This document shows, one piece after another, positions 59,401 through 64,000 of a stretch of 64,000 nt of DNA. A program made the position numbers and the translations under genes. Below the pieces are notes generated by a model. That model searched no databases, was not told where the DNA came from, and saw only the letters and a list, made by a program, of their open reading frames with translations. Every line of letters starts with the position of its first letter. Position 1 is the first letter of the stretch. Source of the stretch: Neckera pumila. Taxonomy: Eukaryota; Streptophyta; Bryopsida; Hypnales; Neckeraceae. The stretch is taken from the NCBI GenBank assembly GCA_963969595.1, contig OZ018415.1, positions 5,704,001 through 5,768,000 of the forward strand, given 5' to 3'.

Positions 59401-61263
59401 GGCATTGGTCCAAAATTGACTATTGTAAGCAAGTAGAATTAATGCCAACCACTATGCAACTACAACAACACAATGGGCAGTCAACAATGTTCTATAGCAG
59501 AATGAGCATCAAATGAAGTACAAAGCGTGTCCTAATAAGTCTAGAAAGTAAATAGAGACTCAATGCATATCATACAACACTTGGGACATTGATTAGGGCA
59601 CCGATTTGAAAATCTATCCATTGAACATTGAGTTATGTATCCTTTGCATACAATATTGAAATGCCTTTCATGGACTTCATGTATTGTACACATGCAATGA
59701 CCAGTCACATACAACTTAGCACCAATTTCTTAGTTTGTAGGTACAACTGAAATCTTACTATTTTGGAAATATTAAATATTAGTGGAGTTCGCTCAGGTTT
59801 GTAGCTAATATGAAATAACGCCCTTGCCCTTCACCAAACAATTCACAAGAAGCTAGTATATGAATATAGGGCGGGAGTGTGGAGTATAGACCACCTTCGG
59901 TGGTTATAGGGTACCAATGTTATAGGGAAGTATAACATTATCTATAAGGTGCCTTATGTTATAGGATACATTCAATGATTATAGGATACTTAATTAACCT
60001 TCCAAGAGTACCTATGTTTTAAAAAATAACCTCTAAAACAAGCTCTACGCTCACCAAATCTAAGCTCCACATTCCACGCTCATATGGTAGCACTCCCTGA
60101 GAATGTTATCAACGGATTCAACAAGACAAGGCTCCAAGAAATTTTGATCTTTAGAAAGCTAAGAGGAGAAGATTGAAGGGCTTGCCTGAGAGAAGGTCAA
60201 TAGCCGGGATCTTCGCTCTTCCAACCACAACGGTACCCACAATGGCAGCATCCTTGATAGAAACGGTCAATTCAGACACCATGTGTGCACAATAGATGCG
60301 GGAAGTCTCATTCCAAACGGGGTCCTTGGGTTGGCCTTCCAACACACGTGTACGCCCAACTCTCGTCTTCCCCAAATCCACAGTAGCGTAGTACTGACTA
60401 TACCCTTTTCCCATCCTTAAAATTTCCTCGGACGTCTCAATAATCTGCCAACATGAAATTAGCCATTCAACGAATTCAGTACAAGCAATTAGAACTTGGA
60501 GAATTGAAGAGTTTGGCAGTTTGATCATCGAGACATTCTTACAACGAATTCACCACAAGCAATTAAAATTTGGAGAATTGAAGAGTTTGGCAGTTTTATC
60601 ATCGAGACATTCTTACAGTGCACTAGGACTTGTAAGAAAATCTCAAAACTTTTGGAGTACTCGTTTGTACTTAACTTATTTGTCTTGTGTGACTGTAAGA
60701 GATTTCAATACACATTCAAACGAGACAATACAAAAGAAGCTCGTATTTGTACAAGTTTATATTTGCGATAGTAATCCTCGTGTTCCTCAGATACAACTTA
60801 TAAAAATCTCAAAATTTTTAGGAATACTTTAGCCTCTAAAAAGGACGAAGGAGACAATTTTGGATGCATGTACTTATATGTGAAAACTTAAGAGATTTAA
60901 TGCAAAAGCTAAACAACAAGATGAAAATTTAGAAAAGGAGTATCATATATGAAAATGTTTGCATTGTGTTAGTGACCATCCAACAACTCAAAAAAAATGT
61001 ATAAAGTGAAAATGCACAACGAGTTTTAAACAGGGGTTTAACTTGCTAATCTCAAAACGGAAATCACTTTCTTTTCATCCTTAATTTTGAGAGTTTGGAC
61101 TTCACAAACAAAAAGAACTGATTTAGACGATTGAGAAGCTCCTGTTGAGTCCCACCTTTCTGAAAAATGCAGGAGCGCTACCCGTCTTTCGCTCCTGTGT
61201 CACAATATTTTCGGCATCATGGATTGTGACAACCAATGTCCCATGTAGCAGGTACGTCGCCAT
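53483..61263 (-). CDS. PLDalpha: Phospholipase D, C2-type (alpha class), 6 coding exons, 805 aa
   Basis: It hydrolyses phosphatidylcholine and related lipids to phosphatidic acid at membranes. Exons (minus): 61156-61263, 60186-60444, 58044-58430, 56586-57248, 55189-55758, 53483-53913, all in phase. Residues about 8-150 form the C2 domain ([29 protein letters not shown]). The first HKD motif is HHQKSVIVD with H335, K337 and D342. The second is HSKMMIVDDEY with H657, K659 and D664. Other family signatures are [40 protein letters not shown] and [17 protein letters not shown]. It ends DILTT. Intron 2 appears to use a GC donor (CAG then GCAAGC). Length matches alpha-class PLDs. The start ATG opens exon 1 after a TTGCAG acceptor, implying a 5' UTR intron. 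Confidence 0.95.
55768..56280. repeat. Minisatellite in PLD intron 4, unit ~105-115 bp, about 5 copies
   Basis: Each unit has AACAAAGAGCCTCAAATTCA, a GTGCCCAAATGGTCCAAA-like block, TTGGTCCCTTCCATACCTTC and GAAAGAAAGCATTTACC. Later copies are more decayed. Confidence 0.85.
58680..59789. mobile_element. ~1.1-kb inverted-repeat element in PLD intron 2
   Basis: The left arm (about 58680-58790) and right arm (about 59690-59789) are inverted copies. Shared blocks are AACTCCACTA, TTTCCAAAATAGTAAGATTT and TGTATGTGACTGGTCATTG. Internal frames (58897-59160, 59167-59364) carry no transposase motif I recognise. Confidence 0.75.
60470..60617. repeat. Two-copy 74-bp tandem repeat in PLD intron 1
   Basis: Copies at 60470-60543 and 60544-60617 share GGAGAATTGAAGAGTTTGGC and ATCATCGAGACATTCTTACA with few differences. 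The first copy overlaps sequence about 25 bp upstream of the exon 2 acceptor. Confidence 0.9.
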
Positions 61264-62560
61264 AGTGCCCTTCCAACAGACAACGCTGTCTTAATTCCTG
61301 CAATGCCTCAAATGCAGTTCACAAGGTTAGCATAGGAGTGAGACAGATTATTTGGATAAATGCCTTTTGTACGCTTATTAAAACTTTCATCAGGAATTCA
61401 AGTAGTTCAAACACGAAATGAAAATAAAACACTGGAATGTAAAAGTGATGGAAATAGCATGATAATGTACTCAACAATATGTTGCCCACAAATCAGGATC
61501 CTCAAGTCTCCAAGGTTTTGTGTATTCTCAATCATTTCTAATCTAGAATGAATTTCTAAAGATCCAGGTCCACTGCTACGGTTTTCAGTTGTACTTCAGA
61601 ACCTAGCCATTGACTCTAGAATCTTACACCCTGGTTCTAATTCCTCATTTCCCCTGCTTTTGAGAGTGCTTCAAAATACTTGCTACCAAACTAGTTGTGC
61701 AATCCAGAACCTGAAAAATTACCCAATTTTAACCTAAAGTGAATCTCAAATTGCTGCCAGCTCTAGGAGCCATTTTAACACGTACATAGAAAATCTCCCT
61801 TCAGAAAATCCCTAGACTTGTTCAACCTCGTCAATTATGATGCCAATTCAAGGCCAGTTCTCACATAAATTCTGCCAATTGTAATGCAGCTAGATTTTGT
61901 AGAATCCCTCTGAGAGACAATTCTCGACCAGTAACCCTTAAATTCAGAAAACAATTCAGCAAATAAACAGGAAACCCACAAGAATTTACCGTTAATGAGC
62001 AATTTCCACAGCACACAGACAACCTCACGAGCTCAGTTCACGGGAACCATAAGAACGAGCTCTTTCAATCAAATTGGATCTGCCACTCAAAATTTTGGCT
62101 TCAGGAGCTCAAAAATCGACACCACACATAACGAATCTTGAATAGATCTAAAAACGAAAACGAAGCCAACATTGAAGAATCCGCGTCTACCGCAATACTC
62201 CAGACAATACTCTCAAGGTGCATTACCTCTCAGCTTCAAATTCCGCCACCTAGAAAGATACACGTGAACAGCAAGATTCAAAAAAAGGGAAAAAATCCCA
62301 TACCTAGAATCGAAAGTCAAACGCACAGCCCTAAGTAGTTCCCCGGATTCCAATGAAATTGACGGAAACTAAACCCCTGTTTAGATCTCCACTACACCTC
62401 TCAAATCAAATTCAAAAGAACCTCGAACCTCATTGACAATTTCAAACCCATCATTGTAAAGAAGATGAAGTGGCTGTTTTCACTGCTTACCCAAGAATCA
62501 AGGCTCGCTATTGATCCCGAATCTCGAACCAGATAGAATAACAGAATCCTCAAGTGGCGA
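61264..62560 (-). promoter_or_regulatory. 5' UTR, 5' UTR intron and upstream region of PLD
   Basis: An acceptor GCATTGCAG followed by GAATTAAGAC lies about 40 bp before the ATG. Candidate upstream donors are CTTGATTCTTGG then GTAAGC near 62490 and TCTAG then GTATGG near 62309. A leader intron of about 1 kb is therefore likely. Which donor is used cannot be decided from sequence alone. Confidence 0.4.
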
Positions 62561-63179
62561 TTAAAGAATGAATTCTTCACAAATTGAGAAACCTTGGAAC
62601 CTTGAAACCTACGGACGAATGAGTCAATGTTTGTGGCAGGGGACTTGTGAATGTCGGTTGAGACGAAGAATGCCGCGTGACCATTGCATCACAGCTCCAT
62701 TAGACCTAAATTTCTGTGTGCAATACAAATTCTGCTCTGAGAGCAGTTTCTGTGATGATTCTATTGAGTTTTAGAGTAGTGCAGGGAGCCGCGTTCAAGG
62801 TAAACTTTTTGCCCTCCAGTCACGTCGCTCATGTGGCGATGGTCTGTAACACAAGCCTATTAGCACCAGCGTTCCCGGAAACCCTTTTGTATAATTCGCG
62901 CGTCTGTTACCTGCCAGTCAGGCGCCTGGCTCTTACTGCGAACTGGCAGTGGAGTAGTTGAAACCCCGTGATAAATTGCGAGGAAAGTGGTCAAATTTTT
63001 GATAATTTTTTCCTTTTGTGGTAAAAGGCAACTTGCGACTTTCACATGACTGTAGTGTTTGAAGAGGACTACTTTGCATTTGAATTGCTGTGGCAAACGG
63101 CTAACAGATGGAAAATTTTAGAGTGAAGTGGCGATTTTGGAAAGTCCCTCTTCTGGTTAAGCTTCACGTTTGCATTTTA
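62561..63179. other. Intergenic, nothing recognised
   Basis: Mixed composition with short frames only. Part of it may be the PLD promoter. Confidence 0.35.
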
Positions 63180-63450
63180 TGGCGTTTATCTTTTGCAAAC
63201 AATATGGAAAGTATACATGAAAGCACATGGAAAGCAACATAAGAACAATAAGCAACATAGAAAGCACAGAAAGCATAAAAAGCATACATATCCAATGAAC
63301 ACAGATGCAACATAATGAGCAAACATAATGAACACAGATCCAACACATTAAAACACAAAACACATTAAAACACATTTGCAAACAATAAACATTAAAATAC
63401 ATTTGCAAACATTGAACATTAAAATACAAAACATATTTGCAAACATAAAC
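63180..63450. repeat. A-rich, internally repetitive stretch
   Basis: AACATTAAAATAC, ACATTTGCAAACA and AAAACACATT phrases recur several times, and GAAAGCA repeats lie further left. It lies downstream of the tRNA-like sequence on the minus strand, so it could be the body of a SINE. Confidence 0.5.
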
Positions 63451-63457
63451 TGAAAAT

Positions 63458-63517
63458 AGTAACAAGGGATTTGAACCCTCCTTGTTACAAGCAAATCTAC
63501 CCTACTGCAGTGTTACT
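63458..63517 (-). ncRNA. tRNA-like sequence with collapsed anticodon arm
   Basis: The minus strand has a perfect 7-bp acceptor pairing AGTAACA/TGTTACT and a D-arm-like GCAGTAGGGTAGATTTGC. A T-arm GAGGGTTCAAATCCCTT (B-box GGTTCAAATCC) follows. The anticodon arm reads CTTGTAACAAG, which pairs as a 5-bp stem with one loop base instead of seven. It cannot be a normal tRNA. A tRNA-derived SINE head or tRNA pseudogene is more likely. Confidence 0.4.
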
Positions 63518-63820
63518 GATCTGCACACAAACAAACAACATTACAAGAAGTAGATGGCCAAAAAAAGCTCCTAAAGCCTCTCCGAAGCTGAAGAATCTTG
63601 TTGTCCCGCAATCCTCCTCCACCTCCTCCTCCTTGCACAAGTGTGCATTGCCAAACGTCCAAGTACTGTGGAATTGTCAAAGAAATATGAAAGTGCTGGC
63701 TAGCTTGGGTTCCAAAGCCAGCCTTATCTCATGAAAACTAGGGACTCTTAAAGTGGAGGATACTGATAAGCGAGACAGAGATCAAATGTCGCCATGCCGC
63801 CCAACTTTGGCAACACTTTT

Positions 63821-64000
63821 CTAGGACTCCACGGCCTCCTTATATAGGAAATTTTCTAAAGTGTAATACTTTTGACCAAACATCCGCACCACCAATGGCA
63901 AGTGCTTGCCTAGCCTGTTCCTTTGGCAGGATTTCAGAAACTTCAGCGTGGAGAAGTAGCGCTCGTCCGCCACCGATCAAGCACAAGTCAGCAACCTATT
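63821..64000 (-). pseudogene. hAT-transposase-like C-terminal fragment
   Basis: Minus-strand frame 63823-63973 reads VADERYFSTLKFLKSCQRNR and continues to KYYTLENFLYKEAVES, then TAG. The ERYFSTLKFLKS segment resembles the hAT dimerisation domain (ERxFSxLK..K). A TGA lies two codons upstream in the same frame, so this is an exon end or a broken copy. The window ends here. Confidence 0.4.

Overview
The window is nuclear DNA of a plant. It has spliced genes with GT-AG introns, a chloroplast-type biotin carboxylase, an alpha-type phospholipase D, AT-rich intergenic sequence and many small inverted-repeat transposons. The gene set and the decayed fungal-like gene fit a non-seed land plant such as a bryophyte, but that is inference. 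I found no bacterial operons, rRNA or CRISPR array.

Four intact genes were reconstructed exon by exon, all on the minus strand. They are: a small lysine-rich protein (6592-8651, 3 exons, 89 aa); plastid biotin carboxylase of acetyl-CoA carboxylase (15162-21442, 15 exons, 552 aa); a SAM + coiled-coil + PH protein (26578-30365, 7 coding exons, 289 aa); and a C2-type phospholipase D (53483-61263, 6 exons, 805 aa). Every exon junction keeps frame.

Broken genes: a GC-rich pseudogene resembling the fungal DUF3632 family (441-2738), split by at least three insertions; a frameshifted secreted S-protein-homologue-like gene (13691-14074); a decayed copy of the 3' end of the PLD gene (about 52971-53140); and a hAT-transposase-like C-terminus at the right edge.

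The rest is a mosaic of short inverted-repeat elements. The most striking family is about 0.9 kb, has termini resembling CCCCTAAAGG, and is flanked by TTAA. It has at least six full or near-full copies plus fragments. One copy sits inside another element, and a relative of that element holds a single TTAA at the matching site, so TTAA is probably the duplicated target. Other families include a hAT MITE with an exact 8-bp target duplication, large foldbacks at 4.8-5.4 and 33.5-34.1 kb, and elements at 21.7, 31.0-31.5, 32.7/49.3, 35.0/40.9 and 36.7 kb.

A recurring theme is short tandem duplication inside introns. In the biotin carboxylase gene, intron 2 carries three extra decayed copies of the exon 2 3' end. 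The PLD and small-basic-protein introns also carry 74-bp to 200-bp tandem arrays.
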